Position numbers and translations under genes: made by a program | Part shown: in pieces, positions 1 to 7,495 of the stretch | Numbering within the stretch: the first letter of the stretch is position 1 | Layout: each line of letters opens with the position of its first letter | The notes under the pieces: generated by a model | Seen by the model: the letters and a program-made list of their open reading frames with translations, nothing else | The model's database searches: none | What the model was told of the DNA's origin: nothing | Source: Synergistes sp. | GTDB taxonomy: Bacteria > Synergistota > Synergistia > Synergistales > Synergistaceae | Length of the DNA: 34,797 nt | NCBI GenBank assembly: GCA_030531745.1 | Contig: JAUNMU010000006.1 | Span: 1 to 34,797 of the forward strand | Direction: 5' to 3'

Positions 1-2
1 AC

Positions 3-356
3 CAAGCACATGACGCATACACATCAATACTCAAATACAACGACGAAAACTCCCTGTCCTGCGTCATAACCATGGCATACTTCACCGCACCGCAATACTA
101 CACAGTCATCCGCGAACTTCCGACAGGCAAAGGCTTTGCCGACCTTGCATTCATCCCGCACAAAAAAAGCGGCAAACCGCCTATGATAATAGAACTGAAA
201 TGGGACAAGACGGCGGATACGGCAATCAGACAGATAAAAGAAAAACGCTACACCGGAGCGCTGAAAGACTTCGGGGATGAAATACTCCTTGTCGGAATAT
301 CGTACAATAAAGAGAGCGAAGATAAAAAACACAGCTGCGTGATAGAGAAGCACTGA
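3..356 (+). CDS. C-terminal part of AAA-ATPase / PD-(D/E)XK nuclease-like protein (DUF1703 type), 5' truncated by window edge
   Basis: The reading frame is open from base 3 with no start codon, so the gene begins before the window; TGA ends it at 356. The visible 117 residues contain Y-N-D-E-N-S-L followed by R-E-L-P-T-G-K-G-F-A-D, then I-I-E-L-K-W and Q-I-K-E-K-R-Y. This is the usual C-terminal nuclease-like module (D...ELK core) of the large bacterial family that carries an N-terminal AAA-ATPase domain and a DUF1703/PDDEXK_9 tail. The cellular role of the family is poorly defined and members are often multicopy in anaerobes. The ATPase part cannot be seen here. The internal ATG at 72 is not the start, because the conserved segment begins upstream of it. 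Confidence 0.8.
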   Translation, partial: QAHDAYTSILKYNDENSLSCVITMAYFTAPQYYTVIRELPTGKGFADLAFIPHKKSGKPPMIIELKWDKTADTAIRQIKEKRYTGALKDFGDEILLVGISYNKESEDKKHSCVIEKH

Positions 357-359
357 TTA

Positions 360-437
360 GGAAGCCAATGATTATATGCACCGTCCGGTGAGCGAAGCCG
401 GTTTGTTCATCAGATGGTATATATAATCAGCGGTTCC
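360..437. repeat. Palindromic dispersed repeat (MITE/REP-like), copy 1
   Basis: The two ends are imperfect inverted copies of one another over about 25 nt: the left end reads GGAAGCC..TGATTATAT..ACCGTC, and the reverse complement of the right end reads GGAACCGCTGATTATAT..ACCATC. The middle contains CCGGTTTGTTCATC. Reverse-complemented, the right half matches bases 22284-22323 closely and bases 18414-18440 loosely. It encodes no protein. It may be a miniature mobile element or a REP-type hairpin in the transcript of the upstream gene. Confidence 0.6.
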
Positions 438-968
438 AATGGTACCGATGTGTCTGCAATATTTACTGCAATATTTACATTTAAGCGGACGCTTGCCTTA
501 TCGGACAATGAAAAGTCAGCGTTGCGGAATGTATCACAATAGTGTAAAATATGCCCATTGATGTTAGAAAATATTAAAATATCCAATATATCAAAATAAA
601 TCATCTATTAATATATCCTAATACCTTAATATAGAATGTGAAAAAAATAATTAAGTAAATATAATTTTGTAAGCACTTTTACTTTTTGTTTTGGTACGAT
701 TAAGATATTTTTAGGGTATTTTTTCAAAACATATATTTTTAAAGCCGTATATAGTAGTCAATATAGATAGGTGGAGGGCTCCTGCGGCCTGAGAAATATG
801 GGGACATACCTGCTGTTTTTTCGTGATTTAACCGTTCGCAGCCGGACGGTGTGAAGAAGGCAGGCGGCTGTGGCATTGTGCGTACACAATGTTCTGTCTC
901 TTGTGCTCTTTTGCGGCGGGGCGTCTAAATCAAAAATAAGCTGTAATGTGTTGAACTAAGCAAGGAGA
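438..968. other. Gene-free leader region upstream of grdE
   Basis: I see no credible gene here; the only longer frame on the minus strand lies in AT-rich DNA and overlaps the repeat. Bases about 590-770 are strongly AT-rich and probably hold the promoter for the grd genes, but I could not assign a convincing -35/-10 pair. Bases 770-920 are GC-richer and fold into hairpins, listed separately. Confidence 0.5.
774..920 (+). ncRNA. Candidate structured 5' leader RNA upstream of grdE
   Basis: Several complementary segments can be read directly: CCTGC (809-813) with GCAGG (860-864), enclosing ACCGT (831-835) with ACGGT (846-850), followed by a perfect 7-bp hairpin CATTGTG-CGTA-CACAATG (874-891). 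The segment lies 50-190 nt before the grdE start and differs sharply in composition from the AT-rich DNA before it. I looked for the conserved elements of glycine, TPP, fluoride and SAM riboswitches and did not find them. It may be a regulatory leader of unknown class or chance structure. Confidence 0.3.
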
Positions 969-2297
969 GTGAAAATTTTGGGAAAGTCAAAGAAACTGAG
1001 AATCGGTAATTTTCAGGTGAAAGACATCGTCTTTGGAGAAAAGACATCGTTCAAAGACGGCGTGCTTACGGTGAATAAGGCAGAGGCTCTTACACGTCTT
1101 GACCCCAAACATGAGCTTAAGAATGTGGAGATTTACATTGTCCATCCCGGCGACAAGGTACGCATTCTTCCGTGCAAAGTCGGTCTTGAGCCGCGTTTCC
1201 GTCCTGACGGACGTGCGACATTCCCCGGTGTAACGGGTGATCTTCCGCTTGAAAGCTGCGGAGACGGCGATGTCTATGCAATGAAGGGTATAAGCGTCAT
1301 AGCCTGCGGTAAATATTCACAGGCTGCTGAGGGTATGCTTGATATGAGCGGCCCGGGTGTGAAACATTCAATGTTTGCACAGATGGTGAACCTCGTTGTG
1401 TATTCGGAAATGATCAATCCCACGAAGATAGATCAGCCGTTCAGAAACGAAGAGCCTATCAAAATGGCGGCTCACTATCTTGCCGACTATGTTGCGGAAA
1501 CACTCAAAGGCATGGAACCGGAAGAGTGGGAGACTTATGAACTTGAGCCGGGTGCCGAGGAAGCAGAGAAAAAAGGTCTGCCACGCGTTGCGCTCTATCT
1601 CCAGATCAAGGCACAGGTAGGAAAAGATAAGTTCTTCAATGAAAGAGTATTCGGTATTGACTGCGAAAATATGCTTCCCTTCCTTGTCCATCCGAACGCA
1701 ATATTTGACGGACAGATCACGAATATGGGCGGCCTCTACGGAGAAGGATACTGCACATATTCATATCAGAACCAGCCTGTCGTGAAGCGTCTCTATGCTG
1801 AACACGGCAAGACGATAAACTTCATCGGCGTGATCCCGTTTGCCGTTGACGTGCCTAACCACTTCAAGCAGGCAGTAAAGGTAACAGGCGGTGAGCTTGC
1901 CTCAATGCTTAAGCTTGACGGCGCAATCGTATCATCGGTCGCGGGCGGAAGCAACTATGACGTTGACTTCTTCTTCATGTGCTCAGAGCTTGAGAGCCGC
2001 GGAATCAAAGCTGTCGGACTTACACCGGAGCACAGCGGAAAATCAATGCTTGATCCCGTTGCCGATGCAATCGTATCAGTCGGTGACTCAGGCACGATTT
2101 TTGAATTCCCGCCGATGGAAAATATAATCGGTGACATTAAGTCGGTAACGCGCGACTTCTACCACGCGGCATGGACAGCACACGAGAAGTACGGCCCCAG
2201 CCTTCGTCCGGATGGATCGCTCATCGTCAACGGCTGCATGATCGTTGACAGCACAAACTGTGCCGGCTTCATCGGTAAGTCAGTTAAAGATTATTAA
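969..2297 (+). CDS. grdE: Glycine/sarcosine/betaine reductase protein B, proprotein subunit (GrdE/GrdG/GrdI-like)
   Basis: The product (442 residues from GTG) belongs to the GrdE family, the pyruvoyl-type proprotein of reductase component B. With GrdB it binds the amino substrate and passes a carboxymethyl group to selenoprotein A. The family is about 430 residues long. Recognisable segments include the N-terminal L-R-I-G-N-F-Q-V-K-D-I-V-F-G, the G-E-G-Y-C-T-Y-S-Y-Q-N-Q-P-V stretch with Cys262, and S-S-V-A-G-G-S-N-Y-D. Cys262 is my candidate for the self-cleavage/pyruvoyl-forming residue, by analogy with known GrdE processing; it is not proven here. Start: AGGAG at 963-967 is only 1 nt from GTG 969 but 10 nt from in-frame TTG 978, so TTG 978 is a serious alternative. 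grdB follows 24 nt after the stop. Which of GrdE, GrdG or GrdI it corresponds to cannot be decided from the sequence. Confidence 0.88.
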   Translation: MKILGKSKKLRIGNFQVKDIVFGEKTSFKDGVLTVNKAEALTRLDPKHELKNVEIYIVHPGDKVRILPCKVGLEPRFRPDGRATFPGVTGDLPLESCGDGDVYAMKGISVIACGKYSQAAEGMLDMSGPGVKHSMFAQMVNLVVYSEMINPTKIDQPFRNEEPIKMAAHYLADYVAETLKGMEPEEWETYELEPGAEEAEKKGLPRVALYLQIKAQVGKDKFFNERVFGIDCENMLPFLVHPNAIFDGQITNMGGLYGEGYCTYSYQNQPVVKRLYAEHGKTINFIGVIPFAVDVPNHFKQAVKVTGGELASMLKLDGAIVSSVAGGSNYDVDFFFMCSELESRGIKAVGLTPEHSGKSMLDPVADAIVSVGDSGTIFEFPPMENIIGDIKSVTRDFYHAAWTAHEKYGPSLRPDGSLIVNGCMIVDSTNCAGFIGKSVKDY

Positions 2298-2321
2298 TTT
2301 GTGAAAGAGGAGGATAGAAAA

Positions 2322-3620
2322 ATGAAGAAAGTTATTTACTACATCAACCAGTTCTTTGGCGGCGTAGGCGGCGAAGCAGATGCCGACTTTGAGCCTATCG
2401 TAAAGGAAGGTGCGGTGGGACCGGCAGCCGGTTTTAAGGCACTTCTTAAGGATGCCGAGATCACGCACACTGTGATCTGCGGTGACAATGCGATGGCAAG
2501 CCACAAAGATGACTCACTCAAGAAGATCAAAGAACTCCTCAAAGGCGTGGAATTTGACCTCGTTATAGCCGGCCCCGCGTTCACATCGGGACGTTACGGC
2601 GTGGCTTGCGGTGAATTCTGTAAATTTGCGCATGATACGTATGGTGTACAGGCTATCACGAGCATGAACGAAGAGAACCCGGGCGTAGCGCTTTTCCAGG
2701 AAGAGCCCATTTACATCATGAAGGGCAGCCGCAGTGCGGCAAAGATGCGTCAGGACTGCGCACCTGTGGCGGCACTTGCAAACAAGATCATCGCAGGTGA
2801 AGAAATTCTTTGGGCAGACGCCGAAGGCTATTTCTCACACGGCATCAGAAAAGAAGTATTCCTTGACAAACCGGCTGCAGACCGCGTTGTTGATATGCTC
2901 CTTGATAAACTTGCCGGCAGACCGTTTGTGACAGAACTGAAAATAGAGCCGCGCGACAACGTTATCCCGTCAAAGGCCATTGATGACCTGAGCAAAGCTA
3001 AAGTCGCGTTTATATGCACAGGCGGACTTGTACCCCTTGGCAACCCGGACAAGATTCCAGGCGGTACATGCTCAATCTGGAAAACATACGATATATCAAA
3101 CAAAGAGAAGCTTGTCAAAGGCGACTACTATAGTGTACACTGCGGTATCAACACAGACTTCGTAAACGCAAATCCCGAAGTTATGTTCCCGCTCTCTTCA
3201 TTCAGAGAATTTGAAAAGGACGGCACTCTTGGCAAACTTAGCGACTTCTTCTACTCAACGACAGGCAACCTTGCGACACTGAAAGATGCAAGGCGTATGG
3301 GCAGAGAGATAGCGGCCGACATCAAGGCACATGGAATTGATGCTGCGGTATTGGTCAGCACCTGAGGAAGCTGCACACGTTGCGGTGCAACGATGGTAAA
3401 AGAAATAGACCGTGCAGGTATTCCTATCGTCCACATCACCAACCTTACCCCTGTCGCAAAAGTAACCGGCAGTAACCGTATTATCCCCGGAATCGGGCTT
3501 GTATCTCCGTGCAGCGATCCGCTTCTTTCCGATGAAGAGCAGAAGATAATGCAGAAGAATTTCGTTGAGCGTGCGCTTAAGGCAATAACAACGGACGTTG
3601 ACGATCAGACGTTCTTCTAA
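2322..3620 (+). CDS. grdB: Selenoprotein B of glycine/sarcosine/betaine reductase (in-frame TGA = selenocysteine)
   Basis: The catalytic selenoprotein partner of GrdE, 432 residues when TGA 3363-3365 is read as selenocysteine (Sec348). Hallmarks are the N-terminal Y-I-N-Q-F-F-G-G-V-G-G-E, A-G-P-A-F-x-S-G-R-Y-G-x-A-C-G, and the core L-V-S-T-U-G-S-C-T-R-C-G-A-T-M-V-K-E-I. The frame continues uninterrupted through the TGA to TAA at 3620, and the downstream 85 residues are typical GrdB. The start ATG 2322 is set by AGGAGG at 2308-2313 (8 nt spacing); an upstream in-frame GTG at 2301 lies before this ribosome site. It needs SelA/SelB/SelC and, for the full reaction, proteins A and C, none of which are in the window. 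An automatic caller would split it into a 1,044-bp and a 228-bp gene. The paralogue identity (GrdB, GrdF or GrdH) is undecided. Confidence 0.93.
3363..3396 (+). promoter_or_regulatory. Selenocysteine UGA codon and bacterial SECIS hairpin in grdB
   Basis: The TGA at 3363-3365 sits inside the conserved V-S-T-U-G-S-C-T-R-C motif. Immediately downstream is a perfect 6-bp hairpin, CGTTGC (3378-3383), loop GGT, GCAACG (3387-3392). Its position, 12 nt after the UGA, and its short G/U-containing loop fit a bacterial SECIS element recognised by SelB. The hairpin lies in the coding sequence, as usual for bacteria. Confidence 0.85.
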
Positions 3621-3628
3621 ACTTGTGA

Positions 3629-3670
3629 AAATGGGTTTGTGCCGTAAGGCACGGCCCATTTCTTGCTTGA
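3629..3670 (+). terminator. Terminator-like hairpin after grdB
   Basis: Nested stems AAATGGG/CCCATTT (3629-3635 with 3655-3661) and GTGCC-GTAA-GGCAC (3639-3652) lie 9 nt after the grdB stop. The following tract (TTTCTTGCTT) is only moderately T-rich, so termination may be partial, lowering expression of the transport genes relative to grdEB. Confidence 0.6.
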
Positions 3671-3743
3671 AGGAAGAAGGGCCTTCAGGCGGCGCTAAAT
3701 AATCGGATACGCAATTATGATCCGGAGGTAAGCAGCATTTTGA

Positions 3744-3770
3744 CGCATCACTATGGTGCGTAGTGATGCG
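3744..3770 (+). promoter_or_regulatory. Perfect 10-bp inverted repeat upstream of TAXI binding-protein gene
   Basis: CGCATCACTA (3744-3753) and TAGTGATGCG (3761-3770) form a perfect 10-bp palindrome with a 7-nt loop, 56 nt before the next start codon. It has no T-tract, so it is not a normal terminator. It could be an operator or an mRNA-stabilising 5' hairpin for the abundant binding protein. Confidence 0.45.
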
Positions 3771-3826
3771 GTGAGATAAGCACCGGAATTAGTTGAGCGA
3801 CACAAATATTTTAAGGGGGAGTTTGT

Positions 3827-4840
3827 ATGAAAACAAGAAAGTCAATCATTGCAGCAATAGCTTGCATGGCAATGGTTATCGTGAGCTGTGCATCAGCATT
3901 CGCGGCTGAGGCACCGAAGTTTGTCAAAATAGGCACTGGTTTCCCGGGCGGCATTTGGTATCCTGCTTCGGCAGTTCTTGCATCAAAACTTGAAGCAGCC
4001 CTTAAAAAGGCCGGTATGCCGGCACAGTGCTCAGTGCAGTCAACAGGCGGCACATTCAATGTCTCCGCGGTAAACGAAGGCAAAGATATGCAGCTTTGCA
4101 TCACAACTTCACAGAACCAGTATCTCGCATATAAGGGAATGGATCCCTACAAGAAGCCCCTTACAAAGCTTCGCCTTGTAGGTACACAGGAACTTATGAT
4201 CACGCAGATAATCGTTCCGGCAAATTCCGGTATCAATGATTTCTCACAGCTGAAGAACAAGAAAGTCAACGGCGGTAAGCTTGCGGCAACAGACAGAATG
4301 ATGATGGAAGCTATCCTCGGAGGCTATGGCATCACATTTGACGGTATCAAAAAGGCCGGCGGCGAAGTCATGGCTCTCGGATGGGACGATGCTGCAACAA
4401 TGATGCAGGATGGTCACATGGACTGCATCGGTACATACGGCGGACTTATGCCGAGTATCGTAAACCTTATCGTACAGCCCGGCGTTAAATTCCTCAGCAT
4501 TGATGACGCTCACGCGAAGAAGATCCTTGCTGACCCGAGGATGGTGGGCTATGTAAGAGCTACAATGAAGCCGAACACATACGACGGACAGAACTACGAA
4601 GTCAAGACGATTGCAATCCCGACAACGATCATCTGCAATGCGGATCTCCCCGATAAGTTTGTCTACACACTGACAAAGACTATCTACGAGTCCGGCTACC
4701 ACAAAGGCCCGTTTGAAGCAACAATGGCAAAAGGTTGGCCGAAGATCTGCAATCCGCAGGATGTCCCCAGCGTTGCAAACATTCCGCTTCACCCCGGCGC
4801 AGCGAAGTATCTGAAAGAAAAAGGCGTCAAAGTTAAATAG
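3827..4840 (+). CDS. TAXI-family TRAP transporter solute-binding protein
   Basis: A 337-residue periplasmic substrate-binding protein. The N-terminus has a signal sequence (K-T-R-K, then a hydrophobic stretch ending A-S-A-F-A about residue 26). The segment I-V-S-C at residues 18-21 also resembles a lipobox, so lipid anchoring is possible. The mature part starts with K-I-G-T-G-F-P-G-G-I-W-Y-P and carries S-T-G-G-T-F-N-V, then A-T-D-R-M-M and G-W-D-D-A-A-T-M-M-Q-D-G, all typical of the TRAP-associated extracytoplasmic immunogenic (TAXI) family. A strong ribosome site, AAGGGGGAG, precedes the ATG. TAXI proteins usually deliver glutamate or other carboxylic/amino acids to a fused TRAP permease, which is the next gene. 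Its place directly after grdEB suggests it brings in the reductase substrate or a precursor; this is inference. Confidence 0.92.
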   Translation: MKTRKSIIAAIACMAMVIVSCASAFAAEAPKFVKIGTGFPGGIWYPASAVLASKLEAALKKAGMPAQCSVQSTGGTFNVSAVNEGKDMQLCITTSQNQYLAYKGMDPYKKPLTKLRLVGTQELMITQIIVPANSGINDFSQLKNKKVNGGKLAATDRMMMEAILGGYGITFDGIKKAGGEVMALGWDDAATMMQDGHMDCIGTYGGLMPSIVNLIVQPGVKFLSIDDAHAKKILADPRMVGYVRATMKPNTYDGQNYEVKTIAIPTTIICNADLPDKFVYTLTKTIYESGYHKGPFEATMAKGWPKICNPQDVPSVANIPLHPGAAKYLKEKGVKVK

Positions 4841-4873
4841 CGCAGTTTAATCCCTTCACAAAATCTCTTTTCG

Positions 4874-4910
4874 GGAAGGCAGCCTGCCCTTCGGGCTGCT
4901 TTCCTTCTCT
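4874..4910 (+). terminator. Terminator-like hairpin between binding protein and permease
   Basis: An 11-bp stem, GGAAGGCAGCC (4874-4884) with GGCTGCTTTCC (4894-4904, one G-U pair), and a loop of 9 nt, is followed by TTCTCT. It lies 34 nt after the binding-protein stop. Placed inside the transport unit, it probably lets the soluble binding protein be made in excess of the permease. Confidence 0.65.
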
Positions 4911-5027
4911 AAGGTGTATGTTTGTTTGACAACTATTTGTTAGTGCGGCTCGGACGGTCTGATGTATCGTTCATCTGTTGCCGCAATAATGAATTTACTG
5001 CGATAAAATGTAGAAAGGAGCAGTACA

Positions 5028-6986
5028 ATGGCGAATGCAGAAACATCAAAGCCAATGACTCCGCTGAAATGCCTTCTTGAAGCCGAAAAAATAGGCGCAA
5101 GAGAACTGTTGGCGTTCTTTATAGTTGGTTTGTCATTTGCTTTTATAACATTCCATCTTTATACAGGAATGTTCGGACACCCTGAAGCGCACCTTTACAG
5201 ATCGCTTCACCTTACAGGGGTTCTTGTCCTCTGTTTTATAATGTTCCCGCTCCGCAGGGAATCGTGGTCGGCAAAGCCGAATGTATGCACAGCGATTGAT
5301 ATATTGTGTGTGTTGCTAAGTATTGTGGTTGAAGTCTATTACCTTTTGGACGTTGAAGGCTTTGAATACAGACAGGTCATGGCACCGGCAGATATGGACA
5401 TATATATGGGCATAATACTTTGGTTGCTTGTCCTTGAAGGCACAAGACGTTCACTTGGATTGCCCATGGTGCTTATAGCGATATTCTTTACCTTCCAGGC
5501 TCTTTACAGCGACAAGATGTTCTGGATATTCTACGGGCCGCCGACAAGCCTTCCCTCACTTGCGCTTGATATGTTCATGCAGGAAGGCGGTTTCTTCGGT
5601 ATGCCGCTCGGAACGATCGCTTCATTTGTCGTCCTCTTCCTAATCTTCGGAGCATTCCTTGAAGAGACGGGTACGGGACGCACATTTACCGACCTTGCGC
5701 TTGGCGCATTCGGTTCAAAGATAGGTGGACCTGCAAAGGCGGCAGTCGTGGGCAGTGCGTTCTTTGGTATGCTCTCCGGAAGCTCTGTTGCAAACGTTAC
5801 AACGACAGGTACATTCACAATACCTCTTATGAAGCGTGTCGGTTATGAATCAAAGTATGCCGGAGGAGTTGAGGCATGTGCATCAACGGGCGGTATGTTC
5901 ACGCCTCCCATTATGGGTGCTACGGCATTTGTCGTTGCGGCATACCTCGGGCTGTCGTATCTGACAGTTGCACTTGCGGCCGCAATTCCGGCTCTGTGCT
6001 ACTACTGCGCACTCTTTGCCACGGTTGACTTCCATGCAAGAAAGCTTGGAATACCTCCCCTTAAGAAAGATGAAATGCCGAACGTAAAACAGGTCCTTAA
6101 GAACGGCGCACACCTTCTGCTCCCGATCGGACTTCTTGTCTACTTCCTCATCTCCGGCTACACGGCAACGACGGCGTGCTTCTGGTCAATCGTAGGACTT
6201 TTCATTGTAAGCTTCCTTAAGAAGTCAAGCCGCCCGGATGCTCTTAATATCGTCTCTGTCTGCGAAGCGGCTGCAAAGGCTACTATCGTAACGGCTATGG
6301 CATGTGCTGCTGCCGGAATTATAGTCAGTGCGTCAACGCTTTCAGGCGTAGGCCTTAAGCTCGGAACTGAGATCGTAAGTATTTCCGGCGGACATCTCTG
6401 GCTTGCTCTGATACTGGCTGCTGTCCTTGCGGTCATACTCGGTATGGGACTTACGACAACGGCAGTTTATATCATAATGGTCGTAACAGTTATTCCTCCG
6501 ATCCTCCAGATGGGTGTTCCGGCACTTGCCGCGCATATGTACGCGCTCTTCTGGGGCGTTCTTTCAAACATCATTCCGCCTGTTGCTATAGCGTCATTCG
6601 CTGCGGCAGGAATTGCGAAGGCAGGACCTATGGAGACTGCTACCACCGGATTCAGAATCGGTCTGCCGGGTCTCATGGTCTTTGCGACATTCGTCTACAA
6701 CCCTGCGCTGCTTATGTTGGGTTCCGTCTCCGACATAATTATCAACTGTGTGGGCTGCGTTGTATGTGTTGTCTGTATGGCCGGCGTTCTTGAAGGATTT
6801 GCCTTCACCAAGCTCAATATTCTCTTCCGCGCTATCCTTGCGGTATGCTCAATACTTTGCTTGAGCCCGCGTTGGGATCTCACATTTGTAGGTATGGCAG
6901 GCGGTATTGCGATAGTGGCGTTCAGCTACATCAACGCAAAGAGAAACGGCTCGTCCGGCGGAAAAATCGCAGAAGCGGGGGCGTAG
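5028..6986 (+). CDS. TRAP transporter permease, fused DctQ-DctM (4TM/12TM) type
   Basis: A 652-residue integral membrane protein with many hydrophobic segments: about four in the first 170 residues (small-subunit part) and a DctM-like large part after that. Typical DctM segments include G-A-F-L-E-E-T-G-T-G-R-T-F, the G-S-A-F-F-G-M-L-S-G-S-S-V-A-N-V region, and G-G-M-F-T-P-P-I-M-G-A-T-A-F, a highly conserved loop of TAXI-linked permeases. AAAGGAG (5013-5019) precedes ATG 5028. It uses the ion gradient to import substrate handed over by the TAXI protein encoded just upstream. The gap to the previous gene (187 nt) contains a terminator-like hairpin. Substrate specificity cannot be read from the sequence. 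Confidence 0.92.
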   Translation: MANAETSKPMTPLKCLLEAEKIGARELLAFFIVGLSFAFITFHLYTGMFGHPEAHLYRSLHLTGVLVLCFIMFPLRRESWSAKPNVCTAIDILCVLLSIVVEVYYLLDVEGFEYRQVMAPADMDIYMGIILWLLVLEGTRRSLGLPMVLIAIFFTFQALYSDKMFWIFYGPPTSLPSLALDMFMQEGGFFGMPLGTIASFVVLFLIFGAFLEETGTGRTFTDLALGAFGSKIGGPAKAAVVGSAFFGMLSGSSVANVTTTGTFTIPLMKRVGYESKYAGGVEACASTGGMFTPPIMGATAFVVAAYLGLSYLTVALAAAIPALCYYCALFATVDFHARKLGIPPLKKDEMPNVKQVLKNGAHLLLPIGLLVYFLISGYTATTACFWSIVGLFIVSFLKKSSRPDALNIVSVCEAAAKATIVTAMACAAAGIIVSASTLSGVGLKLGTEIVSISGGHLWLALILAAVLAVILGMGLTTTAVYIIMVVTVIPPILQMGVPALAAHMYALFWGVLSNIIPPVAIASFAAAGIAKAGPMETATTGFRIGLPGLMVFATFVYNPALLMLGSVSDIIINCVGCVVCVVCMAGVLEGFAFTKLNILFRAILAVCSILCLSPRWDLTFVGMAGGIAIVAFSYINAKRNGSSGGKIAEAGA

Positions 6987-6990
6987 AGAG

Positions 6991-7173
6991 ATGAACAGAA
7001 AAGCTATAAGATGGGGATTCCTCATAGCGTTCGCGGCATTCATGGGGCTGATGAAATATTCCGGACTGCTTCACTCAAACACGAATATCTTCATTGTTGT
7101 GTGGCTTGTCGCTTCCTACATCACCATTTTCGGAGTAGTTTTCTTTAAGGATAAGAAAACAGCGGAAAAATAG
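6991..7173 (+). CDS. Small membrane protein (60 aa) linked to TRAP permease
   Basis: It starts 4 nt after the permease stop, with the G-rich AGCGGGGG (6973-6981) as a possible ribosome site, so it is very probably co-translated with the permease. The product is short and basic, with two predicted membrane helices (about residues 8-24 and 33-53) and a charged tail ending K-D-K-K-T-A-E-K. I do not recognise a family. It could be an accessory subunit of the transporter, since many fused TAXI permeases have small neighbours of this type. The function is unknown. Confidence 0.7.
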   Translation: MNRKAIRWGFLIAFAAFMGLMKYSGLLHSNTNIFIVVWLVASYITIFGVVFFKDKKTAEK

Positions 7174-7252
7174 TGTTTTGCACGACGTCTCCACATACGC
7201 GCAAGCGATATGGCAGAGCGTTGTGACATACCGATACTCCTGATATATTTTT

Positions 7253-7285
7253 GTGAGAGCCGTGTCTTTGCGGCTCTCACTCCTT
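7253..7285 (+). terminator. Intrinsic terminator-like hairpin after TRAP genes
   Basis: A perfect 10-bp stem, GTGAGAGCCG (7253-7262) with CGGCTCTCAC (7271-7280) and an 8-nt loop, is followed by TCCTT. It lies 80 nt after the small membrane-protein gene and separates the transport unit from the AraC-type regulator. The T-tract is weak. Confidence 0.6.
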
Positions 7286-7495
7286 AGAAATACAAATGTT
7301 TGTGCGCCGATTTTTATATTTTTGAAAGAATTATGGAAAACATAAATTTTTCGTTTCGTTTATCATATAAGTACGATGAAATGTAATGTAAAATAGCAGC
7401 AGAAGATGTTGTTTTGTATCTTCGGAAAACAGACCTAAGGGAACACACCGGACAATGTACTCCGGCGGTTTCCCGATAACCGAAAGGTGGTTGCC
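7286..7495 (+). promoter_or_regulatory. Upstream region of AraC-type regulator gene
   Basis: About 210 nt, AT-rich between 7290 and 7400, consistent with a promoter; no clear -35/-10 pair could be assigned. CCGGA (7448-7452) and TCCGG (7461-7465) form a small inverted repeat about 30 nt before the start codon that could be an autoregulatory site. Confidence 0.35.

Noticed and set aside
410-604. 64-residue minus-strand ORF in the leader region
   Set aside because: It lies in AT-rich DNA, overlaps the palindromic repeat, and has no ribosome site or recognisable motif.
760-960. Glycine or TPP riboswitch before grdE (a CCTGAGA string occurs at 788-794)
   Set aside because: The string alone is not enough; the other conserved segments of both aptamers are missing.
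3393-3620. Separate 75-residue gene after the TGA at 3363
   Set aside because: It is the in-frame C-terminus of the GrdB selenoprotein and has no ribosome site of its own.
4925-4955. TTGACA at 4925-4930 as promoter of the TRAP permease
   Set aside because: No acceptable -10 follows at 16-18 nt.
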